Assembly (NCBI GenBank): GCA_002709405.1
Contig: PAQV01000057.1
Coordinates: 62,001-126,000, forward strand
Direction of reading: 5' to 3'
DNA from: Paracoccaceae bacterium
GTDB taxonomy: Bacteria; Pseudomonadota; Alphaproteobacteria; Rhodobacterales; Rhodobacteraceae
DNA: 64,000 nucleotides
Shown here: one piece after another, positions 26,654-35,078 of the stretch
Layout: each line of letters opens with the position of its first letter
How positions within the stretch are numbered: position 1 is the first letter of the stretch
The notes under the pieces: generated by a model
Told to the model about the DNA's origin: nothing
The model's database searches: none
Seen by the model: only the letters and a program-made list of their open reading frames with translations
Position numbers and translations under genes: made by a program

Positions 26654-27591
26654 GCCACGCCTCCCTTCATGCGGGCCTGCGCTTCGGCTCCGCTGTTGTC
26701 CAGGGCCCAGTCCGCCGCCGGGCCGATGCCGCCCAGGGGGAACATGTGCACCAGGGCGATGTTGCTGTCGGGATGCGCCGCCTTGTGGGCCGCCAGGGCC
26801 GAGGCGACGTCGGCCGGCTCATAGGGCAGCAGAAGCTTGGTCACGTCCATGGCCCGTTTCTGCAGCACCGACAGAGACGGCCCGACCCCGCAGGCGATGG
26901 CGTACTTGATCAGGGTCTGCAGCTTGGCCGGCCCGGCCAGCCCGACATGGACCGGCATGTGGATGCCCGCCGCCCGGATCGCATCGGCCCAGTCGATGAT
27001 CGGCTGCGCCTCAAAGACGAACTGGGTCACGATGGCCATCTCGGCATCGCTGCGCTCGGAAAACGCCTGCTTCCAGCGCAGGGCCGCCTCGACATTGGCA
27101 TGGCCCCCGTCCGGGTCGATATCGCGGTTGCCCTCGGGGTGGCCCGCCACGTGCAGCCGGTCGAACCCCGCCTTGTCGAACAGCCCCGTTTCCATCATCT
27201 GGAGAGAGCTGTCGAACGGCCCGTGCGGGACCTTTGCCCCGCCCGCCAGCAGCAGCGCCTGGCGCACGCCCGCCTCGTTGCGATAGCGCGAGATCCACTC
27301 TGCCAGGGCCGCGCGGCTGGGAATGTTGCGCGCCACGATATGGGGCATGGCGCAGAAGCCGTCATCGGTCAGCCGGCGGGCGGTGTCGATCATCTCGTCG
27401 ATCGGCGTACCTTCGATATGCGCGACATAGACCCGGGTGCCCGCAGGCAGCAGCGCGCGGAAATCGTCGATCTTGCGGGCGGTCCGGGGCATGACCTCGA
27501 TCGAGTATCCCTGCATCAGGGCCACGACCTTCGGATCGGGCCCGGCCATGCCGCGCGGATCTGGCTTTCGGAAATTCAACAGCGCCATCAT
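26650..27591 (-). CDS. Methylenetetrahydrofolate reductase-like protein
   Basis: A 313-aa MetF-like TIM-barrel protein, expected to interconvert 5,10-methylene- and 5-methyl-tetrahydrofolate. SIEVMPRTARKIDD matches the opening EVxP strand, HIVARNIPS is the following turn, and QALLLAGGAKVPHGPF is the GGD-like flavin loop, here with GGA. It is more divergent than housekeeping MetF. The start is uncertain: GTG 27618 overlaps the upstream stop, but GGGAGG sits just before tandem ATGs at 27591 and 27588, which I prefer. It lies between the methyltransferase and the small Virulence_fact-type gene in one coupled operon. It would oxidise methyl-folate from the methyltransferase. Confidence 0.82.
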   Translation of the reverse strand: MMALLNFRKPDPRGMAGPDPKVVALMQGYSIEVMPRTARKIDDFRALLPAGTRVYVAHIEGTPIDEMIDTARRLTDDGFCAMPHIVARNIPSRAALAEWISRYRNEAGVRQALLLAGGAKVPHGPFDSSLQMMETGLFDKAGFDRLHVAGHPEGNRDIDPDGGHANVEAALRWKQAFSERSDAEMAIVTQFVFEAQPIIDWADAIRAAGIHMPVHVGLAGPAKLQTLIKYAIACGVGPSLSVLQKRAMDVTKLLLPYEPADVASALAAHKAAHPDSNIALVHMFPLGGIGPAADWALDNSGAEAQARMKGGVA

Positions 27592-27614
27592 GGCCTCCCA
27601 TCTGTTGCGCAGGC

Positions 27615-27911
27615 TCACGCCTGGCCGCCATTGTCCACCAGCGCCCGGATCCGGGCGCCATCGTATTCGGTTTCAAGTCGCGTGGCCTCGGCCTCGGCCA
27701 CGTCCTCGGGCGTGCCCTCGACGGTGAAGGGATCGCCCTTGCGCCAGGCCGCGAGGTAATCGTCCGTCCCGGCCATGCCGGCCTTCATCGCCGCCCGGTC
27801 GATGGCCTGTTCGAACCGCTCGGCCAGTTGCCGCTTCGCCCCGCGACGGCCCCGGCCCACGATCACCTGGGCGGGAATGTCACGCCAGTAAACTATGGTC
27901 ACATCGGGCAT
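27615..27911 (-). CDS. Small protein of the 'virulence factor' (PF13769-like) type
   Basis: A 98-aa soluble, charged protein. VTIVYWRDIPAQVIVGRG near the N-terminus, then RGAKRQLAERFEQAIDRAA and DDYLAAWRKG, fit small proteins annotated as 'virulence factor' beside methyl-folate genes in roseobacters. That name carries no proven meaning here. It is the first gene of the coupled operon with the MetF-like and methyltransferase genes, its TGA touching the possible GTG start of the next gene. A role as an accessory or assembly factor for corrinoid methyl transfer is likely from context only. Confidence 0.72.
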   Translation of the reverse strand: MPDVTIVYWRDIPAQVIVGRGRRGAKRQLAERFEQAIDRAAMKAGMAGTDDYLAAWRKGDPFTVEGTPEDVAEAEATRLETEYDGARIRALVDNGGQA

Positions 27912-28173
27912 CTGCGGTTCCTTCCATTCGCTCCTGTCTACCCGAGCCATCCCGCGGGACACCGCCGGATTTCGACACTTGACGCAGCGACAGCGACCAC
28001 GGGCTCCGGCCCCAGGTATACCAGGAACCAGACCAGATCTACGCCCCCGATACAACCGCCCTGGGCGCACCGCACGAATGCCGGCCACCCCGCACAACCC
28101 ACTCGCGAAGTTCTTGCCTTTGCCCGGGATGATTCCTATTCTGAAAGGCAACACGATATCGGAGGGCGCGACG

Positions 28174-29286
28174 ATGGCGCCCAGGCGTCCCAAAGGTGCG
28201 GGCGCGTTCCCGAAAGCGGTCGAAAGCCCTGCGCCGAAACCGCCCGATCCGTCCGAGCTTTACGCCGCGCTGGATCTGGGCACCAACAGTTGTCGGATGC
28301 TGATTGCCCAGCCCAAGGGGTCGGGTTTTCACGTAGTCGACAGTTTTTCCAAGTCCGTGCAGCTCGGGTCGGGACTCGAGCGCTCGGGCAGGTTGTCGCG
28401 TGCCTCGATGGCCCGCACGATGCAGGCCCTGCGAATCTGCCAGCAAAAGCTGAAGCGCAACAAGGTGCGCCGCATGCGCCTGGTCGCGACCGAGGCCTGC
28501 CGCAGGGCCAAGAACGCCGGCGACTTCATCGCCCAGGTGCGCCGGGAAACCGGGCTGCGCCTGGAAATCATCGCGCCCGAGGAAGAGGCCCGCCTGGCGG
28601 TCATCTCCTGTGCGCCGCTGGTCTCCACCAAGACCGAACAATTGCTGGTGGTCGACATCGGCGGCGGATCGACGGAACTGGTCTGGATCGACATCTCGTC
28701 GGTGCCCCGGCGCGACCGCCCGGCGGCGATCATGCGGCTGCATGCCGGGTTCCACCCGCCCGAAAGCCCCTTCCCGGCCGCCAAGGTCGTCGACTGGATC
28801 TCGGTGCCCCTGGGCGTCGCGACCCTGCGCGACCAGTTCGCCGATGTGGAAGACGACGCCGCCCGCTTTGCCCTGATGTCCTGGTTCTTCGAGGAAAACC
28901 TCGCCGAATTCGCCCCCTACAAGGACGAACAGGCCCGCGCGGGATTCCAGATCGTCGGCACGTCCGGAACCGTCACTACGGTTGCGGCCAGCCACCTCGG
29001 GCTCAAGCGCTACGACCGCACCAAGGTCGACGGGCTGCGCATGACCTCGGACCAGATCGACAAGGTGATCCGCTCCTACCTCGACCTCGGCCCCACCGGC
29101 CGGCGCCGCGACCCGCGCATCGGCGAGGACCGCCACGCCCTGATCATGTCCGGCTCGGCCATCCTGCAGGCCCTGCTGCGCTGTTGGCCCACCGACCGGT
29201 TGTCAGTCGCCGACCGGGGCCTGCGCGAGGGTCTTCTTTACGCCCAGATGTCGGCGGACGGGGTTCTCGAAGACGGCCCCTTCTGA
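28174..29286 (+). CDS. Ppx/GppA-family phosphatase
   Basis: A 370-aa member of the exopolyphosphatase/guanosine pentaphosphatase family, which hydrolyses polyphosphate or pppGpp. The actin-like fold shows its first phosphate loop ALDLGTNSCRMLIA (about residues 32-45), then ATEACRRAKN and the second loop VVDIGGGSTELVW. Only the N-terminal catalytic domains are present; the C-terminal HD-like domain of long Ppx proteins is missing, giving the short form common in this group. GGAGG lies upstream of ATG 28174; the longer ORF from 27895 is unlikely. The 262 bp gap to the left is a divergent promoter region. Confidence 0.87.
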   Translation: MAPRRPKGAGAFPKAVESPAPKPPDPSELYAALDLGTNSCRMLIAQPKGSGFHVVDSFSKSVQLGSGLERSGRLSRASMARTMQALRICQQKLKRNKVRRMRLVATEACRRAKNAGDFIAQVRRETGLRLEIIAPEEEARLAVISCAPLVSTKTEQLLVVDIGGGSTELVWIDISSVPRRDRPAAIMRLHAGFHPPESPFPAAKVVDWISVPLGVATLRDQFADVEDDAARFALMSWFFEENLAEFAPYKDEQARAGFQIVGTSGTVTTVAASHLGLKRYDRTKVDGLRMTSDQIDKVIRSYLDLGPTGRRRDPRIGEDRHALIMSGSAILQALLRCWPTDRLSVADRGLREGLLYAQMSADGVLEDGPF

Positions 29287-29300
29287 CGAAGGGCTTGCGT

Positions 29301-29362
29301 CTTCATCTTTGTGAAAATACGCCCGGGGGAGTCGCGCATCGCGCGACGGGGGCAGAGCCCCC
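29301..29362 (-). repeat. Composite box-hairpin element, copy D
   Basis: Copy D of the box in reverse orientation (29301-29321), followed on the plus strand by CCCGGGGGA and two hairpins. Stem 1 is GTCGCGC-ATC-GCGCGAC (29331-29347). Stem 2 is GGGGGC-AGA-GCCCCC (29348-29362). It lies 15 bp after the Ppx/GppA stop and ends 27 bp before rlmE. Stem 1 differs from copy C at four paired positions yet stays fully paired. Confidence 0.75.
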
Positions 29363-29389
29363 TCCCCGGTAACCGAACAGAGGCACGCC

Positions 29390-30127
29390 ATGGCGAAGAA
29401 ACCCACCGGCAAAGGTATCTCGAACCGCTCGGGCAACACCTCGGGGCGGGGTCAGCGCGACCTGACCGTCAAGGTCAAGACGGCCCGGGGCCGCAAGCTG
29501 TCGTCGACGCGCTGGCTGCAGCGGCAGTTGAACGATCCCTACGTCAAGCGCGCCCAGGCCGACGGCTATCGCGGCCGCGCCGCCTACAAGATCCTGGAGC
29601 TGGACGACAAGTACCGCTTCCTCGTGCCCGGCGCCCGGGTCGTCGACCTGGGCTGCGCACCGGGCGGCTGGTGCCAGGTGGCGGTCAAGCGCGTCAACGC
29701 GCTTGGCGAGAAATCCGGCAAGGCCATCGGCACCATCCTGGGCATCGACTTGCAAGAGGTCGAACCGATCGCCGGATGCGAGATCTACCAGCTGGATTTC
29801 ATGGAAGACGACGCGGACCTGAAGGTGAAGGACTGGCTGGGCGGCACCGCCAACGTGGTCATGTCGGACATGGCGGCGTCGTCATCAGGGCACAAGCAAA
29901 CCGACCACCTGCGCATCATCGCGCTGTGCGAGGCGGCCGCCTATTTCGCCTTCGATGTCCTGGAACCGGGCGGCACCTTCGTGGCCAAGGTCCTGGCCGG
30001 GGGCGCGGAAGGCGAATTGCAGAAACTGCTGAAGCAGAAGTTCGACAAGGTGGCGAATGTCAAACCCCCGGCGTCACGCTCGGACAGTTCCGAGAAATTC
30101 GTCGTGGCGACGGGGTTTCGGGGGTAG
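29390..30127 (+). CDS. rlmE: 23S rRNA 2'-O-ribose methyltransferase RlmE/FtsJ
   Basis: A 245-aa SAM-dependent methyltransferase that methylates the 2'-O of U2552 of 23S rRNA in the large subunit. [13 protein letters not shown] is the SAM-binding motif. The K-D-K-E tetrad is visible: K in [14 protein letters not shown] in [15 protein letters not shown] in [13 protein letters not shown] and E near the end ([11 protein letters not shown]). A basic N-terminal tail of about 40 residues ([14 protein letters not shown]) could contact rRNA. AGAGG precedes the ATG. It follows element D, so that hairpin may affect its expression. Confidence 0.93.
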   Translation: MAKKPTGKGISNRSGNTSGRGQRDLTVKVKTARGRKLSSTRWLQRQLNDPYVKRAQADGYRGRAAYKILELDDKYRFLVPGARVVDLGCAPGGWCQVAVKRVNALGEKSGKAIGTILGIDLQEVEPIAGCEIYQLDFMEDDADLKVKDWLGGTANVVMSDMAASSSGHKQTDHLRIIALCEAAAYFAFDVLEPGGTFVAKVLAGGAEGELQKLLKQKFDKVANVKPPASRSDSSEKFVVATGFRG

Positions 30128-30192
30128 GCCCGGGGTCGATCAAGGCCGGGCCCGGCCGTCTTGCGGTGCGCCAGGCCGCGATGGCGGATTTG

Positions 30193-30216
30193 CGTATTTT
30201 TGCAAAGATGAAGATG
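30193..30216 (+). repeat. Intergenic box, copy E
   Basis: Copy E of the recurring box, essentially identical to copy A 25 kb away (GTATTTTTGCAAAGATGAAG with flanking CG and ATG). It lies 66 bp after the rlmE stop, on the same strand. Confidence 0.75.
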
Positions 30217-30232
30217 GCGGGCGCTCGGGGGC

Positions 30233-32158
30233 CTAGCGGGGGAGTTGGTTGTCCAACTGGGCGAGGGCCGGGTCGGCGGGCAGGATGGCCAGGGCGTCTT
30301 CGAGCACTGAGCGGGCGGCGCGGGGGCCGTCGGTGGCGTGGGCGATGCGCACCAGCATGACCCAGGCCTCGGCGCGTTGGGGATCCATCTCGACCACCGT
30401 GCGGAAGGCGGCTGTTGCGGCCTGGGCATTGCGCTGCGACAGCGCCAGGCCGGCCAGCACCAGGTGGGTTTCGGGGTAATCGAGCCGGGTCATCATCGAC
30501 CTTTGCCACTCTTCCATGGCTGCGCGCACGAAGGCGGATTGCGACGGACGCAGCCCTTGCAGAGACATGTCCAGCATCGACCGCGCCGTTTCGACACGCA
30601 CCATGCGTAGCGGATCGGACAGCAGCGGCATCAGCCGCGCGGCCCGCGTGGCCGGAGGGGCCGCCGCCTGCAGCCGGGCCGAGGCCGCGCGCACCAGCGG
30701 ATCTGGGTCCGTCAACAGGGGCACGGCCAGGTCAGGCAGGGTGGCAAGGCCCGCGGTCCCCAGAAGCTCTGCCGCCGAGGCCCGCACGATCCCGGGCTGC
30801 GTGTCGTCCAGGGCCAGCGTCAGCAGGGCCTCGGCCGCGGCCTGTGGGTCCTGGCGACCGGCGGCGAGGGTTTCTCCGTAGTGAAAGCCGCGATGCTGGC
30901 TGTCGGGAAAGCGGGCGGCGATTTCGGTGGCCGCCCAGTCCTGCGTTCGATCGGAATGGCAATCGGTGCAGGTGTCCGGCGCGCCGACCTGCGCGCCCAG
31001 ATCCGGCCGGGGCACCCGGAAGGAATGGTCGCGCCGGCCATCGACGCCCATGTAGACACGCTCGGCCATGTGGCAGCTGACGCATTGCGCGCCGGCGCTG
31101 TCCGTCTCGTGGAAATGATGATCTGGCGTGTGATAGGCGGCCTTGCGCAGGGTCGGGAATGCCGCGTTGCCGGCGGGAGAATGGCATTGGGTGCAGAGCC
31201 CGTTGCCCTCGATCAGCAGGTCCGCCCCGTGCGGGTCATGGCAATTGCCGCAGCCGACCCCCTGCGCATACATCTTCGATTGCAGGAAGGACCCGTAGAC
31301 ATAGACCTCGTCCCGGATTTGGCCGTCGGCTTCGTAGAGCCCCGGGCGCAGCAGCGACAGGGTATAGGCATCGTGATAGGCCGTGCCCGGCAGGGGGTTG
31401 CCGTCGCCCATGGGCTCTCGGCGTGAATGGCAGCCCGCGCATTGGTCGACATAGCCGTCGCGGTTGTCCATATCGAAGGTCATCGAGAAGCCGACTGAGT
31501 CCAGCCCGGTGTCGGTGACCTCTTGCCCTTCCGTCCAGGCCAGGTGGGCGGCGCCGGGGCCGTGGCAGGCCTCGCAGCCCACGCCGATCTCGGCCTGGGT
31601 CGACCGGAAGCGGTCGGTGCGCGAGCCGTAGTTCTTGTGATAGCCCGTGGCATGGCATTCCGCGCAGCGGCCGTTCCAGTTCTTGTAGGGGCCCGTCCAG
31701 TGCAGCCCGTCGTCGGGGGGCAGATCCTGGTCGGGATAGAGGTGGAACCACTCGGCCCGCTCCACATCCCAGACCACGTCGAAGCTTTGCAACCGGCCCG
31801 GTTCGGTTTCCAGAAGGTACTGCTGAAGCGGCGCAACCCCGATCACCGAATGGACCTTGTAATCGGTGACCGAGCCATCGGTTTCCGTCACCTGCACCCC
31901 GTAGACCCCGTCCGACAGGCGGAACTCGGCGGTCATGTCCCCCAGCGCAAAGGTCGTGTCCCCGAAATCGGCCCGCACGTGAGCGGCATCGGCCGAGGTC
32001 CAGGCCAGCGCGTGATGAGATCCCTCCCAGGCCTCGGCCACGTCCTGATGGCAGTCGACGCAGGCCGCGCTGCCGACATAGTCCGGTGCGGCCCGTGCCG
32101 TCAGAGGCCACACCAGCGGCCACAGCAGTGCCAGGACCAGAAGAACACGCGGAAACAT
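30233..32158 (-). CDS. Octaheme c-type cytochrome with HEAT/TPR C-terminus
   Basis: A 641-aa exported protein with eight CXXCH heme sites: CVDCH, CAECH, CEACH, CAGCH, CGNCH, CTQCH, CVSCH and CTDCH, all in the first two thirds. The N-terminal signal peptide is FPRVLLVLALLWPLVWPL then TARAA. After the last heme site the sequence becomes an Ala/Leu-rich repeat region of HEAT type (residues about 440-550), then TPR-like (about 560-640). This places it in the periplasm as a multiheme electron carrier or reductase with a protein-binding tail. The start at ATG 32158 has GGAG 6 bases before it; ATG 32170 lacks this. Partner and electron acceptor are unknown; no quinol dehydrogenase gene is adjacent. 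Confidence 0.87.
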   Translation of the reverse strand: MFPRVLLVLALLWPLVWPLTARAAPDYVGSAACVDCHQDVAEAWEGSHHALAWTSADAAHVRADFGDTTFALGDMTAEFRLSDGVYGVQVTETDGSVTDYKVHSVIGVAPLQQYLLETEPGRLQSFDVVWDVERAEWFHLYPDQDLPPDDGLHWTGPYKNWNGRCAECHATGYHKNYGSRTDRFRSTQAEIGVGCEACHGPGAAHLAWTEGQEVTDTGLDSVGFSMTFDMDNRDGYVDQCAGCHSRREPMGDGNPLPGTAYHDAYTLSLLRPGLYEADGQIRDEVYVYGSFLQSKMYAQGVGCGNCHDPHGADLLIEGNGLCTQCHSPAGNAAFPTLRKAAYHTPDHHFHETDSAGAQCVSCHMAERVYMGVDGRRDHSFRVPRPDLGAQVGAPDTCTDCHSDRTQDWAATEIAARFPDSQHRGFHYGETLAAGRQDPQAAAEALLTLALDDTQPGIVRASAAELLGTAGLATLPDLAVPLLTDPDPLVRAASARLQAAAPPATRAARLMPLLSDPLRMVRVETARSMLDMSLQGLRPSQSAFVRAAMEEWQRSMMTRLDYPETHLVLAGLALSQRNAQAATAAFRTVVEMDPQRAEAWVMLVRIAHATDGPRAARSVLEDALAILPADPALAQLDNQLPR

Positions 32159-32218
32159 GGCGGACTCCATCCGGCCGGGAACATCAACATCCCATGGCTA
32201 ACACATTGGCCGCGTGTT

Positions 32219-33052
32219 TCAATCCGCGTGGGCGGCCTCGCCATACAGCTTTTCACTGAGCGCGTTGTTGAAGGCCGCGCCATAGATCAGGATGGCGGCC
32301 ATCAGGTAGAGGAAGATCAGCGCCGACATCGCCCCGGCCAGGCCGGCATAGGTGGCCGAGTAGCTGGCGAAGTTGGACACGTAGATCGAAAACGCCCGGG
32401 CGACCACGGCCCAGGCCACCACCGTCAGGACCACCCCGGGCCAGATCTTGACCTTGCGGCCGACCTTGCCCGGCAGCCAGTAATGGCAGGCCGTGACCAC
32501 GCCCACCGACACCGCGCCCCCGATGGTCAGCCGGGCCGCCCGGCTTTCGAATAGCAGGTTGTAGACCCAGGGCAGCGCGTTGTGCACGAAGCTGAGGTAG
32601 ATCGGCACGGCCACGGCCAGCAGGGCCACCAGCACCACCAGCGCCGCACCGGCCAGCACGAAGATCAGGCAGAGGATACGCTGTTTCCAGAACGGGCGGT
32701 TGTCTTGCTCGCGGTAGGCCGTGGTCATCGCCTCGCGGATGGCATCCACCCCGTTCGACGCAAAATACAGCGCCAGCACACCCCCCACCGACAGCAATCC
32801 GCTGGTGTCCTTCGACGTCACCGCCCGTAATTCCCGCGACAGGGGCTCGGCCACGGTATCGGGCCAGCCGCCCATGGTCAGCTCGATCAGCCGGTTCACG
32901 TCGATCCCCTTGGCGAACATGCCGGCCAGGGCGACGATGAACAGCATGAAGGGAAACAGGGCCATCATCATCGACATCGCGACGTGGCTGCTCATGATCC
33001 AGCCACCCTTGTCACGGAAACGGAGGAAGGCGGCGATGGGGATCTGCGTCAT
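32219..33052 (-). CDS. YihY/BrkB-family inner membrane protein
   Basis: A 277-aa membrane protein of the YihY (BrkB, formerly called ribonuclease BN) family. Six hydrophobic helices are visible, starting with SMMMALFPFMLFIVALAGMF and ending with LIFLYLMAAILIYGAAFNN. GLLSVGGVLALYFASNGVDAI and the terminal YGAAFNNALSEKLYG are family hallmarks. Transport or envelope roles have been proposed for relatives; no activity is clear. It is transcribed away from the DUF883 gene across 190 bp. Confidence 0.88.
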   Translation of the reverse strand: MTQIPIAAFLRFRDKGGWIMSSHVAMSMMMALFPFMLFIVALAGMFAKGIDVNRLIELTMGGWPDTVAEPLSRELRAVTSKDTSGLLSVGGVLALYFASNGVDAIREAMTTAYREQDNRPFWKQRILCLIFVLAGAALVVLVALLAVAVPIYLSFVHNALPWVYNLLFESRAARLTIGGAVSVGVVTACHYWLPGKVGRKVKIWPGVVLTVVAWAVVARAFSIYVSNFASYSATYAGLAGAMSALIFLYLMAAILIYGAAFNNALSEKLYGEAAHAD

Positions 33053-33242
33053 GGGGGCCCTTTCAGGGTCTGTTCGTGGTGTCCGGCGCGGCCCTATCAC
33101 GGCAGGGTGAGCAATGCACCCTGCGTCAAGTTTCCGCCTTTGGAATGGAACCAACGGGGCGGCAAATGGTTTCATCATCGGAACAAACAAGCTTGCCGAC
33201 CCGATGAGGCCGGCACATGCTGCAAACTGGAAAGCGGAGATC

Positions 33243-33587
33243 ATGATGCCGACGAAGAACGAGCTTGAAGCAGAAGTCGAAACCCTGAAACAGCAGCTGG
33301 CCGAAGTGACGGGCCAGACCTCGAACATCGCCGAAACCGTGGCCGAGCGGGTCAACGGCTATGTCGGTCACGCTGTCGAGGAGGGCCGCGAGCGCGCCCA
33401 CCAGGCGCTGGAAGCCGGCCGCCAGACCGCCCAGACCGTGGCCCATGACACGGCCGTGCGGGCCCGCGAGGCCGAGGACACCGTGACCTCGATGATCCGC
33501 GAGCGCCCCCTGATGGCGGTGGGTATCGCCTTTGCCGCCGGTCTCGTGATGTGCAAGGCCAGTTCGGCCGCGCGTCACCGTTCGTGA
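33243..33587 (+). CDS. DUF883-family membrane-associated protein
   Basis: A 114-aa protein of the DUF883 (ElaB/YqjD) type. The first about 75 residues are a charged, likely coiled-coil region (KNELEAEVETLKQQLAEV, REAEDTVTSMIRERP). A C-terminal transmembrane helix follows (LMAVGIAFAAGLVMCKA). Relatives sit in the inner membrane and bind ribosomes in stationary phase. Tandem ATGs at 33243 and 33246 follow GGAG; the second has better spacing. It heads a three-gene envelope group with the holin-like and DUF1269 genes. Confidence 0.85.
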   Translation: MMPTKNELEAEVETLKQQLAEVTGQTSNIAETVAERVNGYVGHAVEEGRERAHQALEAGRQTAQTVAHDTAVRAREAEDTVTSMIRERPLMAVGIAFAAGLVMCKASSAARHRS

Positions 33588-33599
33588 GCCGGCCCGACC

Positions 33600-34265
33600 T
33601 TGGGTAAGACATTGGGAAAGACGCCGGGGCGCATCAGTCGTACCCTGACGGTTCTTCTGCGCGCCGAGCGGCTGATTGCCGCCCGGCGTGTCTCGATTCT
33701 ACGGCGCCAGACCGTGTTGATGGCCTTCGCGGGGCTGTTCGCGACGGTGGCCCTGGTGATGGCCAACGTTGCGTCCTACCAGGGCCTGTCGACGGTGATG
33801 CCCACGGCCTGGGGGGCCCTGTTCGTGGCGCTAGGCAACCTGCTGTTGGCGGGGATCTTTGCGGTTATCGCGGGCCGGATGTCGGCGGACCGGGACCTGG
33901 AAGGCGTGACCGAGATGCGCGACCTGGCGCTGGAGGAACTGGAAGACGAGCTGGACGAGCTGGTCGAAGAGGTCCGCGGCACCGCCCGTGACGTGCGCCG
34001 GCTGGTGCGCGATCCGTTCGGGTCGGTCCTGCCGGGGCTGATCACGCCGCTGCTAAGTGCCTTGCTGTCCGGGCGCGGCGGCGACGCGTCGCCGCCAGAC
34101 CCCGCTCCGGCGCCTCAGCCCGATTCGCAGCCCCAGCAACCGGCCCAGCAACCGGTCCAACCGCGTGCAGCCACCACGACCATGACCGAGGCCCCGGCAC
34201 CGCATCCGCCCGAGGCCGATCCAAGCGCGCCCTTCCCCGTGGATCCGGCCGCTCCGCAAAGCTGA
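33600..34265 (+). CDS. Holin-superfamily-III-like (Holin-X) membrane protein
   Basis: A 221-aa protein with two transmembrane helices (TVLMAFAGLFATVALVMANV and ALFVALGNLLLAGIFAVIAG), a charged acidic-basic stretch rich in Glu (LEELEDELDELVEEV), and a Pro/Gln/Ala-rich tail of about 65 residues. The two-helix part resembles the Actinobacterial holin-X family often paired with DUF883. The start is unclear: TTG 33600 opens the frame, TTG 33612 is another option, and neither has a good ribosome binding site. It begins 12 bp after DUF883 and is probably cotranscribed. The low-complexity tail suggests a surface or periplasmic linker. Confidence 0.75.
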   Translation: MGKTLGKTPGRISRTLTVLLRAERLIAARRVSILRRQTVLMAFAGLFATVALVMANVASYQGLSTVMPTAWGALFVALGNLLLAGIFAVIAGRMSADRDLEGVTEMRDLALEELEDELDELVEEVRGTARDVRRLVRDPFGSVLPGLITPLLSALLSGRGGDASPPDPAPAPQPDSQPQQPAQQPVQPRAATTTMTEAPAPHPPEADPSAPFPVDPAAPQS

Positions 34266-34270
34266 CGTCT

Positions 34271-34303
34271 CGCCCGTCCCGATGACCCCGGGGCGGGCGT
34301 TTT
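34271..34303 (+). terminator. Intrinsic terminator after holin-like gene
   Basis: A stem CGCCCGTCCC/GGGGCGGGCG with one G-T pair and a 9-base loop is followed by TTTT. It lies 5 bp past the holin-like stop and before the convergent DUF1269 gene. Confidence 0.65.
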
Positions 34304-34318
34304 CGCAGAAAGGCGGTG

Positions 34319-34843
34319 TCAGGCGCTGTCCGATACGCCCTTTTCAAGCGCCGCGTTGATCCGCGCATCCACGTCGGCCGGCAGGTTCGAGGTTACCACC
34401 CGCCCGCCGAATTGCGCCAGGCGCGGCAGGAACTTGTCGGGCGCGCTGGTGCGTCCCAACAGGAACAGGATGGCCTGCCCGTCGTCCAGAGCCGCCCCGG
34501 TTTCGCGCATCATGTCGTCCGACACGCCCATGTCCGACAGCGACCCGCTGATCGCCCCGCCCGCGGCCCCGCCGACAAGCCCGGCCAGCAGCAGCCCCGC
34601 GCCGCCCGTGGCGATGCCCAGGATGCCCCCGATCAGAATGCCCCACCACGCGCCACTCATGGCCCCTGCCGTGGTCAGGTTGACCGATTGATCCAGCCGG
34701 ATCTCGCCCCCCTCGTCCTTGTAGACGACCACCGCGTCTTCCATCGTGAATAGCCCGTCCCGGGCCATGGCATAACATTCACGCCGGGCCGCCAGGGCGG
34801 TGTCGGCGTCTTTCATCAGGATCGCGACAAGGTTCGCGGTCAT
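34319..34843 (-). CDS. DUF1269-family protein
   Basis: A 174-aa protein of the DUF1269 family. After VAILMKDADTALAARRECY and DAVVVYKDEGGEIRLDQS comes a glycine-rich double hydrophobic hairpin (GAWWGILIGGILGIATGG and AGLLLAGLVGGAAGGAI). A soluble C-terminal part (QAILFLLGRT, GGRVVTSNLP) follows. The glycine-zipper-like membrane part is typical of the family, whose function is unknown. It is convergent with the holin-like gene. Confidence 0.85.
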   Translation of the reverse strand: MTANLVAILMKDADTALAARRECYAMARDGLFTMEDAVVVYKDEGGEIRLDQSVNLTTAGAMSGAWWGILIGGILGIATGGAGLLLAGLVGGAAGGAISGSLSDMGVSDDMMRETGAALDDGQAILFLLGRTSAPDKFLPRLAQFGGRVVTSNLPADVDARINAALEKGVSDSA

Positions 34844-35078
34844 CGGGTCTTCTCCTGCAAGCGGGCGTTCAGGCGGCGATGTTACCCCCGCTTCATGACA
34901 AAGGCACGACCTCTTGCCCGGACCGGTCGGCCGGGGGCGCCCCTGGGCGACACCCCGCCTGCCGACAAGCGCCTCTCACAAAGTCGTGAAGAAATGCCTC
35001 GCAAAACAATTGGCTAAATGTCACGGTGAAATCCTAGGCTTCAATCACGAGTAATTATTTAAAAACCGGGAGAGTTAA

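Noticed and set aside
27912-28173. Cobalamin riboswitch before the methyl-transfer operon
   Set aside because: The B12-box type consensus is not present in the leader on either strand.
33147-33184. GGAAC motifs upstream of the DUF883 gene as an EcfG (general stress sigma) promoter
   Set aside because: The second half CGTT is not matched well, and Rhodobacterales generally lack the PhyR-EcfG system.
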